A stretch of 64,000 nucleotides of DNA from Arcuatula senhousia (taxonomy: Eukaryota > Mollusca > Bivalvia > Mytilida > Mytilidae): NCBI GenBank assembly GCA_963971305.1, contig OZ020303.1:63984867-64048866 (forward strand), given 5' to 3'. Below the pieces are notes generated by a model, which saw only the letters and a list, made by a program, of their open reading frames with translations, did no database searches and was not told where the DNA came from. Below, one piece after another: positions 15,901 to 31,400 of the stretch. The translations under genes were made by a program, and so were the position numbers. The stretch's first letter is position 1. Every line of letters starts with the position of its first letter.

Positions 15901-18900
15901 CCTAGAATTTCTAAAGTAAAATACAAAGGTCGAATCTAAGTAGCTATAAATTAAGAATGCCATATAATTTAGTAACGAAAGTGTGCTCAACTGATAGGGA
16001 ATCTTTCAGAGGTCATATTTTTGACAAAGTATAAAAATATTCGAAAAAACGGAAGTTTAGCGTCCCCTTTCCGGCATGGTGTCATTTTTATTTTACCGAT
16101 CTTTTGAACGTTTTTATTAATGCTTGTTTTTAAGGTAAAAAATGCGACGTCATTTCTTGAAAAAATAAGCCGGTCGATGTATAGGTTTTTTACTTTTAAT
16201 AAAGAGCCAGGTTTATGTACTTTCAGAGCATGTATAGCACTATAGAGGATTTAGTGCAGGTTTGAGTCTAATCTAGGCTTGAATTATGGTAAAAAAGTGT
16301 ATATTTTAGTGTTTTTTTCATGTATAATTTGTTTTTTGAGTTATCGGTTTGTAATGAAAAGATCTTATTTTTGCAAGTAACAACTAACTGGAAGATAATC
16401 TATGGAATGTAAGGATTTCAACGATGTATGATAAGTGTTTATAAGGTTAAATATAGTTTTAGAATAGTTATTGGAAGAAGCATATGTGCTGCAAAGCTAT
16501 GGACGTTTCTGACGTTTTACCTAGAAGTGTGTTTTACTACCATTAACGTAATTGTCAACAATTATACTAGCATTGAACGCGAACTAAATACCCATGTTAA
16601 TTGGTGGAATTAAAGCTAAATCAATAAACAACAGATTAGTTAAAAAAAATTTGGGGAAAATATTAGTTGTCTTGGAAAAAGGCCATAGCAACCAAAACAG
16701 CATATTTAAAAAAAATCGAGCGAAAACGTTACGTAACGTTTTTCCAACTTTTCAGCTACATCATTTCTGTTTTTATAAAGGTGAAAACGACCAAATGGAC
16801 AAAATCTCTTTAAAATACAATTAATGTATGGATACTTATTTATTTACTGAACTTTTTCGACAGAACTCCGTATTTTTATGCAAAATGTGACGGTTTTGTC
16901 TCTTAGGAACATGATATTCAAAATTGTCGTACTTGGTCTTTACTTTGCAAACTGTGTTAATTTGATAGGTAAAATCTCCCCGGACTTTAAAAAATAATCA
17001 ATTAAAAGGTAAATGTCAATTATTTTATCAATAAATAACAAAAATGTGTAAAAATGTTGATTTTAATCTAAGAAACAAAAAGACACCATGATATGTTATA
17101 CTTTTCAAAAAATATTGCAAAACTATGGTCAAAAGTGAAAATAGGGTTCCAACTTTGACTTGCCATAACTTGGCTTATATATGACCTAAAAGAAATTGCT
17201 AAACATCATTTTGTTCCAAATATATTCAAGTTTTGAAATATACAAAACACTTAAATACATAAAAATATGTTTATCTATTAAGGTAGTAAGACACAGTTCG
17301 GTTATGTTTACAAGTTAGTTTCGGAGAGTGACATCCTAGAATTTCTAAAGTAAAATACAAAGGTCGAATCTAAGTAGCTATAAATTAAGAATGCCATATA
17401 ATTTAGTAACGAAAGTGTGCTCAACTGATAGGGAATCTTTCAGAGGTCATATTTTTGACAAAGTATAAAAATATTCGAAAAAACGGAAGTTTAGCGTCCC
17501 CTTTCCGGCATGGTGTCATTTTTATTTTACCGATCTTTTGAACGTTTTTATTAATGCTTGTTTTTAAGGTAAAAAATGCGACGTCATTTCTTGAAAAAAT
17601 AAGCCGGTCGATGTATAGGTTTTTTACTTTTAATAAAGAGCCAGGTTTATGTACTTTCAGAGCATGTATAGCACTATAGAGGATTTAGTGCAGGTTTGAG
17701 TCTAATCTAGGCTTGAATTATGGTAAAAAAGTGTATATTTTAGTGTTTTTTTCATGTATAATTTGTTTTTTGAGTTATCGGTTTGTAATGAAAAGATCTT
17801 ATTTTTGCAAGTAACAACTAACTGGAAGATAATCTATGGAATGTAAGGATTTCAACGATGTATGATAAGTGTTTATAAGGTTAAATATAGTTTTAGAATA
17901 GTTATTGGAAGAAGCATATGTGCTGCAAAGCTATGGACGTTTCTGACGTTTTACCTAGAAGTGTGTTTTACTACCATTAACGTAATTGTCAACAATTATA
18001 CTAGCATTGAACGCGAACTAAATACCCATGTTAATTGGTGGAATTAAAGCTAAATCAATAAACAACAGATTAGTTAAAAAAAATTTGGGGAAAATATTAG
18101 TTGTCTTGGAAAAAGGCCATAGCAACCAAAACAGCATATTTAAAAAAAATCGAGCGAAAACGTTACGTAACGTTTTTCCAACTTTTCAGCTACATCATTT
18201 CTGTTTTTATAAAGGTGAAAACGACCAAATGGACAAAATCTCTTTAAAATACAATTAATGTATGGATACTTATTTATTTACTGAACTTTTTCGACAGAAC
18301 TCCGTATTTTTATGCAAAATGTGACGGTTTTGTCTCTTAGGAACATGATATTCAAAATTGTCGTACTTGGTCTTTACTTTGCAAACTGTGTTAATTTGAT
18401 AGGTAAAATCTCCCCGGACTTTAAAAAATAATCAATTAAAAGGTAAATGTCAATTATTTTATCAATAAATAACAAAAATGTGTAAAAATGTTGATTTTAA
18501 TCTAAGAAACAAAAAGACACCATGATATGTTATACTTTTCAAAAAATATTGCAAAACTATGGTCAAAAGTGAAAATAGGGTTCCAACTTTGACTTGCCAT
18601 AACTTGGCTTATATATGACCTAAAAGAAATTGCTAAACATCATTTTGTTCCAAATATATTCAAGTTTTGAAATATACAAAACACTTAAATACATAAAAAT
18701 ATGTTTATCTATTAAGGTAGTAAGACACAGTTCGGTTATGTTTACAAGTTAGTTTCGGAGAGTGACATCCTAGAATTTCTAAAGTAAAATACAAAGGTCG
18801 AATCTAAGTAGCTATAAATTAAGAATGCCATATAATTTAGTAACGAAAGTGTGCTCAACTGATAGGGAATCTTTCAGAGGTCATATTTTTGACAAAGTAT

Positions 18901-21900
18901 AAAAATATTCGAAAAAACGGAAGTTTAGCGTCCCCTTTCCGGCATGGTGTCATTTTTATTTTACCGATCTTTTGAACGTTTTTATTAATGCTTGTTTTTA
19001 AGGTAAAAAATGCGACGTCATTTCTTGAAAAAATAAGCCGGTCGATGTATAGGTTTTTTACTTTTAATAAAGAGCCAGGTTTATGTACTTTCAGAGCATG
19101 TATAGCACTATAGAGGATTTAGTGCAGGTTTGAGTCTAATCTAGGCTTGAATTATGGTAAAAAAGTGTATATTTTAGTGTTTTTTTCATGTATAATTTGT
19201 TTTTTGAGTTATCGGTTTGTAATGAAAAGATCTTATTTTTGCAAGTAACAACTAACTGGAAGATAATCTATGGAATGTAAGGATTTCAACGATGTATGAT
19301 AAGTGTTTATAAGGTTAAATATAGTTTTAGAATAGTTATTGGAAGAAGCATATGTGCTGCAAAGCTATGGACGTTTCTGACGTTTTACCTAGAAGTGTGT
19401 TTTACTACCATTAACGTAATTGTCAACAATTATACTAGCATTGAACGCGAACTAAATACCCATGTTAATTGGTGGAATTAAAGCTAAATCAATAAACAAC
19501 AGATTAGTTAAAAAAAATTTGGGGAAAATATTAGTTGTCTTGGAAAAAGGCCATAGCAACCAAAACAGCATATTTAAAAAAAATCGAGCGAAAACGTTAC
19601 GTAACGTTTTTCCAACTTTTCAGCTACATCATTTCTGTTTTTATAAAGGTGAAAACGACCAAATGGACAAAATCTCTTTAAAATACAATTAATGTATGGA
19701 TACTTATTTATTTACTGAACTTTTTCGACAGAACTCCGTATTTTTATGCAAAATGTGACGGTTTTGTCTCTTAGGAACATGATATTCAAAATTGTCGTAC
19801 TTGGTCTTTACTTTGCAAACTGTGTTAATTTGATAGGTAAAATCTCCCCGGACTTTAAAAAATAATCAATTAAAAGGTAAATGTCAATTATTTTATCAAT
19901 AAATAACAAAAATGTGTAAAAATGTTGATTTTAATCTAAGAAACAAAAAGACACCATGATATGTTATACTTTTCAAAAAATATTGCAAAACTATGGTCAA
20001 AAGTGAAAATAGGGTTCCAACTTTGACTTGCCATAACTTGGCTTATATATGACCTAAAAGAAATTGCTAAACATCATTTTGTTCCAAATATATTCAAGTT
20101 TTGAAATATACAAAACACTTAAATACATAAAAATATGTTTATCTATTAAGGTAGTAAGACACAGTTCGGTTATGTTTACAAGTTAGTTTCGGAGAGTGAC
20201 ATCCTAGAATTTCTAAAGTAAAATACAAAGGTCGAATCTAAGTAGCTATAAATTAAGAATGCCATATAATTTAGTAACGAAAGTGTGCTCAACTGATAGG
20301 GAATCTTTCAGAGGTCATATTTTTGACAAAGTATAAAAATATTCGAAAAAACGGAAGTTTAGCGTCCCCTTTCCGGCATGGTGTCATTTTTATTTTACCG
20401 ATCTTTTGAACGTTTTTATTAATGCTTGTTTTTAAGGTAAAAAATGCGACGTCATTTCTTGAAAAAATAAGCCGGTCGATGTATAGGTTTTTTACTTTTA
20501 ATAAAGAGCCAGGTTTATGTACTTTCAGAGCATGTATAGCACTATAGAGGATTTAGTGCAGGTTTGAGTCTAATCTAGGCTTGAATTATGGTAAAAAAGT
20601 GTATATTTTAGTGTTTTTTTCATGTATAATTTGTTTTTTGAGTTATCGGTTTGTAATGAAAAGATCTTATTTTTGCAAGTAACAACTAACTGGAAGATAA
20701 TCTATGGAATGTAAGGATTTCAACGATGTATGATAAGTGTTTATAAGGTTAAATATAGTTTTAGAATAGTTATTGGAAGAAGCATATGTGCTGCAAAGCT
20801 ATGGACGTTTCTGACGTTTTACCTAGAAGTGTGTTTTACTACCATTAACGTAATTGTCAACAATTATACTAGCATTGAACGCGAACTAAATACCCATGTT
20901 AATTGGTGGAATTAAAGCTAAATCAATAAACAACAGATTAGTTAAAAAAAATTTGGGGAAAATATTAGTTGTCTTGGAAAAAGGCCATAGCAACCAAAAC
21001 AGCATATTTAAAAAAAATCGAGCGAAAACGTTACGTAACGTTTTTCCAACTTTTCAGCTACATCATTTCTGTTTTTATAAAGGTGAAAACGACCAAATGG
21101 ACAAAATCTCTTTAAAATACAATTAATGTATGGATACTTATTTATTTACTGAACTTTTTCGACAGAACTCCGTATTTTTATGCAAAATGTGACGGTTTTG
21201 TCTCTTAGGAACATGATATTCAAAATTGTCGTACTTGGTCTTTACTTTGCAAACTGTGTTAATTTGATAGGTAAAATCTCCCCGGACTTTAAAAAATAAT
21301 CAATTAAAAGGTAAATGTCAATTATTTTATCAATAAATAACAAAAATGTGTAAAAATGTTGATTTTAATCTAAGAAACAAAAAGACACCATGATATGTTA
21401 TACTTTTCAAAAAATATTGCAAAACTATGGTCAAAAGTGAAAATAGGGTTCCAACTTTGACTTGCCATAACTTGGCTTATATATGACCTAAAAGAAATTG
21501 CTAAACATCATTTTGTTCCAAATATATTCAAGTTTTGAAATATACAAAACACTTAAATACATAAAAATATGTTTATCTATTAAGGTAGTAAGACACAGTT
21601 CGGTTATGTTTACAAGTTAGTTTCGGAGAGTGACATCCTAGAATTTCTAAAGTAAAATACAAAGGTCGAATCTAAGTAGCTATAAATTAAGAATGCCATA
21701 TAATTTAGTAACGAAAGTGTGCTCAACTGATAGGGAATCTTTCAGAGGTCATATTTTTGACAAAGTATAAAAATATTCGAAAAAACGGAAGTTTAGCGTC
21801 CCCTTTCCGGCATGGTGTCATTTTTATTTTACCGATCTTTTGAACGTTTTTATTAATGCTTGTTTTTAAGGTAAAAAATGCGACGTCATTTCTTGAAAAA

Positions 21901-24900
21901 ATAAGCCGGTCGATGTATAGGTTTTTTACTTTTAATAAAGAGCCAGGTTTATGTACTTTCAGAGCATGTATAGCACTATAGAGGATTTAGTGCAGGTTTG
22001 AGTCTAATCTAGGCTTGAATTATGGTAAAAAAGTGTATATTTTAGTGTTTTTTTCATGTATAATTTGTTTTTTGAGTTATCGGTTTGTAATGAAAAGATC
22101 TTATTTTTGCAAGTAACAACTAACTGGAAGATAATCTATGGAATGTAAGGATTTCAACGATGTATGATAAGTGTTTATAAGGTTAAATATAGTTTTAGAA
22201 TAGTTATTGGAAGAAGCATATGTGCTGCAAAGCTATGGACGTTTCTGACGTTTTACCTAGAAGTGTGTTTTACTACCATTAACGTAATTGTCAACAATTA
22301 TACTAGCATTGAACGCGAACTAAATACCCATGTTAATTGGTGGAATTAAAGCTAAATCAATAAACAACAGATTAGTTAAAAAAAATTTGGGGAAAATATT
22401 AGTTGTCTTGGAAAAAGGCCATAGCAACCAAAACAGCATATTTAAAAAAAATCGAGCGAAAACGTTACGTAACGTTTTTCCAACTTTTCAGCTACATCAT
22501 TTCTGTTTTTATAAAGGTGAAAACGACCAAATGGACAAAATCTCTTTAAAATACAATTAATGTATGGATACTTATTTATTTACTGAACTTTTTCGACAGA
22601 ACTCCGTATTTTTATGCAAAATGTGACGGTTTTGTCTCTTAGGAACATGATATTCAAAATTGTCGTACTTGGTCTTTACTTTGCAAACTGTGTTAATTTG
22701 ATAGGTAAAATCTCCCCGGACTTTAAAAAATAATCAATTAAAAGGTAAATGTCAATTATTTTATCAATAAATAACAAAAATGTGTAAAAATGTTGATTTT
22801 AATCTAAGAAACAAAAAGACACCATGATATGTTATACTTTTCAAAAAATATTGCAAAACTATGGTCAAAAGTGAAAATAGGGTTCCAACTTTGACTTGCC
22901 ATAACTTGGCTTATATATGACCTAAAAGAAATTGCTAAACATCATTTTGTTCCAAATATATTCAAGTTTTGAAATATACAAAACACTTAAATACATAAAA
23001 ATATGTTTATCTATTAAGGTAGTAAGACACAGTTCGGTTATGTTTACAAGTTAGTTTCGGAGAGTGACATCCTAGAATTTCTAAAGTAAAATACAAAGGT
23101 CGAATCTAAGTAGCTATAAATTAAGAATGCCATATAATTTAGTAACGAAAGTGTGCTCAACTGATAGGGAATCTTTCAGAGGTCATATTTTTGACAAAGT
23201 ATAAAAATATTCGAAAAAACGGAAGTTTAGCGTCCCCTTTCCGGCATGGTGTCATTTTTATTTTACCGATCTTTTGAACGTTTTTATTAATGCTTGTTTT
23301 TAAGGTAAAAAATGCGACGTCATTTCTTGAAAAAATAAGCCGGTCGATGTATAGGTTTTTTACTTTTAATAAAGAGCCAGGTTTATGTACTTTCAGAGCA
23401 TGTATAGCACTATAGAGGATTTAGTGCAGGTTTGAGTCTAATCTAGGCTTGAATTATGGTAAAAAAGTGTATATTTTAGTGTTTTTTTCATGTATAATTT
23501 GTTTTTTGAGTTATCGGTTTGTAATGAAAAGATCTTATTTTTGCAAGTAACAACTAACTGGAAGATAATCTATGGAATGTAAGGATTTCAACGATGTATG
23601 ATAAGTGTTTATAAGGTTAAATATAGTTTTAGAATAGTTATTGGAAGAAGCATATGTGCTGCAAAGCTATGGACGTTTCTGACGTTTTACCTAGAAGTGT
23701 GTTTTACTACCATTAACGTAATTGTCAACAATTATACTAGCATTGAACGCGAACTAAATACCCATGTTAATTGGTGGAATTAAAGCTAAATCAATAAACA
23801 ACAGATTAGTTAAAAAAAATTTGGGGAAAATATTAGTTGTCTTGGAAAAAGGCCATAGCAACCAAAACAGCATATTTAAAAAAAATCGAGCGAAAACGTT
23901 ACGTAACGTTTTTCCAACTTTTCAGCTACATCATTTCTGTTTTTATAAAGGTGAAAACGACCAAATGGACAAAATCTCTTTAAAATACAATTAATGTATG
24001 GATACTTATTTATTTACTGAACTTTTTCGACAGAACTCCGTATTTTTATGCAAAATGTGACGGTTTTGTCTCTTAGGAACATGATATTCAAAATTGTCGT
24101 ACTTGGTCTTTACTTTGCAAACTGTGTTAATTTGATAGGTAAAATCTCCCCGGACTTTAAAAAATAATCAATTAAAAGGTAAATGTCAATTATTTTATCA
24201 ATAAATAACAAAAATGTGTAAAAATGTTGATTTTAATCTAAGAAACAAAAAGACACCATGATATGTTATACTTTTCAAAAAATATTGCAAAACTATGGTC
24301 AAAAGTGAAAATAGGGTTCCAACTTTGACTTGCCATAACTTGGCTTATATATGACCTAAAAGAAATTGCTAAACATCATTTTGTTCCAAATATATTCAAG
24401 TTTTGAAATATACAAAACACTTAAATACATAAAAATATGTTTATCTATTAAGGTAGTAAGACACAGTTCGGTTATGTTTACAAGTTAGTTTCGGAGAGTG
24501 ACATCCTAGAATTTCTAAAGTAAAATACAAAGGTCGAATCTAAGTAGCTATAAATTAAGAATGCCATATAATTTAGTAACGAAAGTGTGCTCAACTGATA
24601 GGGAATCTTTCAGAGGTCATATTTTTGACAAAGTATAAAAATATTCGAAAAAACGGAAGTTTAGCGTCCCCTTTCCGGCATGGTGTCATTTTTATTTTAC
24701 CGATCTTTTGAACGTTTTTATTAATGCTTGTTTTTAAGGTAAAAAATGCGACGTCATTTCTTGAAAAAATAAGCCGGTCGATGTATAGGTTTTTTACTTT
24801 TAATAAAGAGCCAGGTTTATGTACTTTCAGAGCATGTATAGCACTATAGAGGATTTAGTGCAGGTTTGAGTCTAATCTAGGCTTGAATTATGGTAAAAAA

Positions 24901-27640
24901 GTGTATATTTTAGTGTTTTTTTCATGTATAATTTGTTTTTTGAGTTATCGGTTTGTAATGAAAAGATCTTATTTTTGCAAGTAACAACTAACTGGAAGAT
25001 AATCTATGGAATGTAAGGATTTCAACGATGTATGATAAGTGTTTATAAGGTTAAATATAGTTTTAGAATAGTTATTGGAAGAAGCATATGTGCTGCAAAG
25101 CTATGGACGTTTCTGACGTTTTACCTAGAAGTGTGTTTTACTACCATTAACGTAATTGTCAACAATTATACTAGCATTGAACGCGAACTAAATACCCATG
25201 TTAATTGGTGGAATTAAAGCTAAATCAATAAACAACAGATTAGTTAAAAAAAATTTGGGGAAAATATTAGTTGTCTTGGAAAAAGGCCATAGCAACCAAA
25301 ACAGCATATTTAAAAAAAATCGAGCGAAAACGTTACGTAACGTTTTTCCAACTTTTCAGCTACATCATTTCTGTTTTTATAAAGGTGAAAACGACCAAAT
25401 GGACAAAATCTCTTTAAAATACAATTAATGTATGGATACTTATTTATTTACTGAACTTTTTCGACAGAACTCCGTATTTTTATGCAAAATGTGACGGTTT
25501 TGTCTCTTAGGAACATGATATTCAAAATTGTCGTACTTGGTCTTTACTTTGCAAACTGTGTTAATTTGATAGGTAAAATCTCCCCGGACTTTAAAAAATA
25601 ATCAATTAAAAGGTAAATGTCAATTATTTTATCAATAAATAACAAAAATGTGTAAAAATGTTGATTTTAATCTAAGAAACAAAAAGACACCATGATATGT
25701 TATACTTTTCAAAAAATATTGCAAAACTATGGTCAAAAGTGAAAATAGGGTTCCAACTTTGACTTGCCATAACTTGGCTTATATATGACCTAAAAGAAAT
25801 TGCTAAACATCATTTTGTTCCAAATATATTCAAGTTTTGAAATATACAAAACACTTAAATACATAAAAATATGTTTATCTATTAAGGTAGTAAGACACAG
25901 TTCGGTTATGTTTACAAGTTAGTTTCGGAGAGTGACATCCTAGAATTTCTAAAGTAAAATACAAAGGTCGAATCTAAGTAGCTATAAATTAAGAATGCCA
26001 TATAATTTAGTAACGAAAGTGTGCTCAACTGATAGGGAATCTTTCAGAGGTCATATTTTTGACAAAGTATAAAAATATTCGAAAAAACGGAAGTTTAGCG
26101 TCCCCTTTCCGGCATGGTGTCATTTTTATTTTACCGATCTTTTGAACGTTTTTATTAATGCTTGTTTTTAAGGTAAAAAATGCGACGTCATTTCTTGAAA
26201 AAATAAGCCGGTCGATGTATAGGTTTTTTACTTTTAATAAAGAGCCAGGTTTATGTACTTTCAGAGCATGTATAGCACTATAGAGGATTTAGTGCAGGTT
26301 TGAGTCTAATCTAGGCTTGAATTATGGTAAAAAAGTGTATATTTTAGTGTTTTTTTCATGTATAATTTGTTTTTTGAGTTATCGGTTTGTAATGAAAAGA
26401 TCTTATTTTTGCAAGTAACAACTAACTGGAAGATAATCTATGGAATGTAAGGATTTCAACGATGTATGATAAGTGTTTATAAGGTTAAATATAGTTTTAG
26501 AATAGTTATTGGAAGAAGCATATGTGCTGCAAAGCTATGGACGTTTCTGACGTTTTACCTAGAAGTGTGTTTTACTACCATTAACGTAATTGTCAACAAT
26601 TATACTAGCATTGAACGCGAACTAAATACCCATGTTAATTGGTGGAATTAAAGCTAAATCAATAAACAACAGATTAGTTAAAAAAAATTTGGGGAAAATA
26701 TTAGTTGTCTTGGAAAAAGGCCATAGCAACCAAAACAGCATATTTAAAAAAAATCGAGCGAAAACGTTACGTAACGTTTTTCCAACTTTTCAGCTACATC
26801 ATTTCTGTTTTTATAAAGGTGAAAACGACCAAATGGACAAAATCTCTTTAAAATACAATTAATGTATGGATACTTATTTATTTACTGAACTTTTTCGACA
26901 GAACTCCGTATTTTTATGCAAAATGTGACGGTTTTGTCTCTTAGGAACATGATATTCAAAATTGTCGTACTTGGTCTTTACTTTGCAAACTGTGTTAATT
27001 TGATAGGTAAAATCTCCCCGGACTTTAAAAAATAATCAATTAAAAGGTAAATGTCAATTATTTTATCAATAAATAACAAAAATGTGTAAAAATGTTGATT
27101 TTAATCTAAGAAACAAAAAGACACCATGATATGTTATACTTTTCAAAAAATATTGCAAAACTATGGTCAAAAGTGAAAATAGGGTTCCAACTTTGACTTG
27201 CCATAACTTGGCTTATATATGACCTAAAAGAAATTGCTAAACATCATTTTGTTCCAAATATATTCAAGTTTTGAAATATACAAAACACTTAAATACATAA
27301 AAATATGTTTATCTATTAAGGTAGTAAGACACAGTTCGGTTATGTTTACAAGTTAGTTTCGGAGAGTGACATCCTAGAATTTCTAAAGTAAAATACAAAG
27401 GTCGAATCTAAGTAGCTATAAATTAAGAATGCCATATAATTTAGTAACGAAAGTGTGCTCAACTGATAGGGAATCTTTCAGAGGTCATATTTTTGACAAA
27501 GTATAAAAATATTCGAAAAAACGGAAGTTTAGCGTCCCCTTTCCGGCATGGTGTCATTTTTATTTTACCGATCTTTTGAACGTTTTTATTAATGCTTGTT
27601 TTTAAGGTAAAAAATGCGACGTCATTTCTTGAAAAAATAA

Positions 27641-28405
27641 AGAAGGAATGTGTCCATGGGACACGGATGCCCCCGCTAGGCCCCAAACAGGAAGTAGATG
27701 TCTGACAGACATGAAAGTCGCTTAGGACATACAGTTTGTCATACTGAACCATCCTACCAAGTTTCAAATCATTCTCATGTATGATTCCTGAGAAAATCTT
27801 GACGGAAATTTTCAAGTCATGTTCACATATTTTCCAATCGGCCTAAGTCCCAAACAGGAAGTAGATGTCCGACAGGTCTCAAAATCGCTTAGGACGTACT
27901 GTTTATCATACTGAACCAACCTACCAAGTTTCAAGTCATTCTCATGTACGGTTGCTGAGAAAAGCTTGACGGAAATTTTCATTGTCATGTTCACATATTT
28001 TCACATGGCCTAAGTCCTAAACAGGAAGTAGATGTCTGACAGGTCTCAAAATCGCTTAGGACGTACTGTTTGTCATACTGAACCATCCTACCAAGTTTCA
28101 AGTCATTCTCATGTACGGTTGCTGAGAAAAGCTTGACGGAAATTTTCATAGTCATGTTCACATATTTTCACATGGCCTAAGTCCCAAACAGGAAGTAGAT
28201 GTCCGACAGGTCTCAAAATCGCTTAGGACGTAATGTTTGTCATACTGAACCATCCTACCAAGTTTAAAGTCATTCTCATGTATGGTTGCTGAGAAAAGCT
28301 TGACGGAAATTCGTACGGACGGACGTACGGGACGTACGGACGTACGTACGTACGGACGGACATGAGTAAAACTTAATGCCCCCCGACATGTCGTCGCGGG
28401 GGCAT
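27641..28405. mobile_element. Non-autonomous element inserted in satellite unit 20, with 8-bp TSD
   Basis: The satellite is interrupted after AAAAATAA (27633-27640) and resumes with AAAAATAA (28406-28413), an 8-bp target-site duplication. The spacing fits exactly: 2207 bp between flanking landmarks equals 1434 plus 773. The 765-bp insert holds about 3.7 tandem copies of a 167-bp unit (CCTAAGTCC at 27842, 28009 and 28176), then a GTACGGAC-rich simple repeat (about 28312-28361). ATGCCCCCGC at 27667-27676 is inverted at the very end (28396-28405). The right end can fold as ATGCCCCC...GGGGGCAT (28376-28405). No transposase is present; two minus-strand ORFs simply read through the tandem units. 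An 8-bp duplication is typical of hAT-type transposition, so a hAT-mobilised MITE is a reasonable inference but not proven. A diverged relative lies at 54190-54835 in the opposite orientation. Confidence 0.88.
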
Positions 28406-31400
28406 AAAAATAAGCCGGTCGATGTATAGGTTTTTTACTTTTAATAAAGAGCCAGGTTTATGTACTTTCAGAGCATGTATAGCACTATAGAGGATTTAGT
28501 GCAGGTTTGAGTCTAATCTAGGCTTGAATTATGGTAAAAAAGTGTATATTTTAGTGTTTTTTTCATGTATAATTTGTTTTTTGAGTTATCGGTTTGTAAT
28601 GAAAAGATCTTATTTTTGCAAGTAACAACTAACTGGAAGATAATCTATGGAATGTAAGGATTTCAACGATGTATGATAAGTGTTTATAAGGTTAAATATA
28701 GTTTTAGAATAGTTATTGGAAGAAGCATATGTGCTGCAAAGCTATGGACGTTTCTGACGTTTTACCTAGAAGTGTGTTTTACTACCATTAACGTAATTGT
28801 CAACAATTATACTAGCATTGAACGCGAACTAAATACCCATGTTAATTGGTGGAATTAAAGCTAAATCAATAAACAACAGATTAGTTAAAAAAAATTTGGG
28901 GAAAATATTAGTTGTCTTGGAAAAAAGGCCATAGCAACCAAAACAGCATATTTAAAAAAAATCGAGCGAAAACGTTACGTAACGTTTTTCCAACTTTTCA
29001 GCTACATCATTTCTGTTTTTATAAAGGTGAAAACGACCAAATGGACAAAATCTCTTTAAAATACAATTAATGTATGGATACTTATTTATTTACTGAACTT
29101 TTTCGACAGAACTCCGTATTTTTATGCAAAATGTGACGGTTTTGTCTCTTAGGAACATGATATTCAAAATTGTCGTACTTGGTCTTTACTTTGCAAACTG
29201 TGTTAATTTGATAGGTAAAATCTCCCCGGACTTTAAAAAATAATCAATTAAAAGGTAAATGTCAATTATTTTATCAATAAATAACAAAAATGTGTAAAAA
29301 TGTTGATTTTAATCTAAGAAACAAAAAGACACCATGATATGTTATACTTTTCAAAAAATATTGCAAAACTATGGTCAAAAGTGAAAATAGGGTTCCAACT
29401 TTGACTTGCCATAACTTGGCTTATATATGACCTAAAAGAAATTGCTAAACATCATTTTGTTCCAAATATATTCAAGTTTTGAAATATACAAAACACTTAA
29501 ATACATAAAAATATGTTTATCTATTAAGGTAGTAAGACACAGTTCGGTTATGTTTACAAGTTAGTTTCGGAGAGTGACATCCTAGAATTTCTAAAGTAAA
29601 ATACAAAGGTCGAATCTAAGTAGCTATAAATTAAGAATGCCATATAATTTAGTAACGAAAGTGTGCTCAACTGATAGGGAATCTTTCAGAGGTCATATTT
29701 TTGACAAAATATAAAAATATTCGAAAAAACGGAAGTTTAGCGTCCCCTTTCCGGCATGGTGTCATTTTTATTTTACCGATCTTTTGAACGTTTTTATTAA
29801 TGCTTGTTTTTAAGGTAAAAAATGCGACGTCATTTCTTGAAAAAATAAGCCGGTCGATGTATAGGTTTTTTACTTTTAATAAAGAGCCAGGTTTATGTAC
29901 TTTCAGAGCATGTATAGCACTATAGAGGATTTAGTGCAGGTTTGAGTCTAATCTAGGCTTGAATTATGGTAAAAAAGTGTATATTTTAGTGTTTTTTTCA
30001 TGTATAATTTGTTTTTTGAGTTATCGGTTTGTAATGAAAAGATCTTATTTTTGCAAGTAACAACTAACTGGAAGATAATCTATGGAATGTAAGGATTTCA
30101 ACGATGTATGATAAGTGTTTATAAGGTTAAATATAGTTTTAGAATAGTTATTGGAAGAAGCATATGTGCTGCAAAGCTATGGACGTTTCTGACGTTTTAC
30201 CTAGAAGTGTGTTTTACTACCATTAACGTAATTGTCAACAATTATACTAGCATTGAACGCGAACTAAATACCCATGTTAATTGGTGGAATTAAAGCTAAA
30301 TCAATAAACAACAGATTAGTTAAAAAAAATTTGGGGAAAATATTAGTTGTCTTGGAAAAAAGGCCATAGCAACCAAAACAGCATATTTAAAAAAAATCGA
30401 GCGAAAACGTTACGTAACGTTTTTCCAACTTTTCAGCTACATCATTTCTGTTTTTATAAAGGTGAAAACAACCAAATGGACAAAATCTCTTTAAAATACA
30501 ATTAATGTATGGATACTTATTTATTTACTGAACTTTTTCGACAGAACTCCGTATTTTTATGCAAAATGTGACGGTTTTGTCTCTTAGGAACATGATATTC
30601 AAAATTGTCGTACTTGGTCTTTACTTTGCAAACTGTGTTAATTTGATAGGTAAAATCTCCCCGGACTTTAAAAAATAATCAATTAAAAGGTAAATGTCAA
30701 TTATTTTATCAATAAATAACAAAAATGTGTAAAAATGTTGATTTTAATCTAAGAAACAAAAAGACACCATGATATGTTATACTTTTCAAAAAATATTGCA
30801 AAACTATGGTCAAAAGTGAAAATAGGGTTCCAACTTTGACTTGCCATAACTTGGCTTATATATGACCTAAAAGAAATTGCTAAACATCATTTTGTTCCAA
30901 ATATATTCAAGTTTTGAAATATACAAAACACTTAAATACATAAAAATATGTTTATCTATTAAGGTAGTAAGACACAGTTCGGTTATGTTTACAAGTTAGT
31001 TTCGGAGAGTGACATCCTAGAATTTCTAAAGTAAAATACAAAGGTCGAATCTAAGTAGCTATAAATTAAGAATGCCATATAATTTAGTAACGAAAGTGTG
31101 CTCAACTGATAGGGAATCTTTCAGAGGTCATATTTTTGACAAAATATAAAAATATTCGAAAAAACGGAAGTTTAGCGTCCCCTTTCCGGCATGGTGTCAT
31201 TTTTATTTTACCGATCTTTTGAACGTTTTTATTAATGCTTGTTTTTAAGGTAAAAAATGCGACGTCATTTCTTGAAAAAATAAGCCGGTCGATGTATAGG
31301 TTTTTTACTTTTAATAAAGAGCCAGGTTTATGTACTTTCAGAGCATGTATAGCACTATAGAGGATTTAGTGCAGGTTTGAGTCTAATCTAGGCTTGAATT

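Noticed and set aside
27459..27994. Minus-strand ORFs of 118 and 60 codons with similar repeated peptides
   Set aside because: They read through the 167-bp tandem units of the inserted element and across its junction with the satellite.
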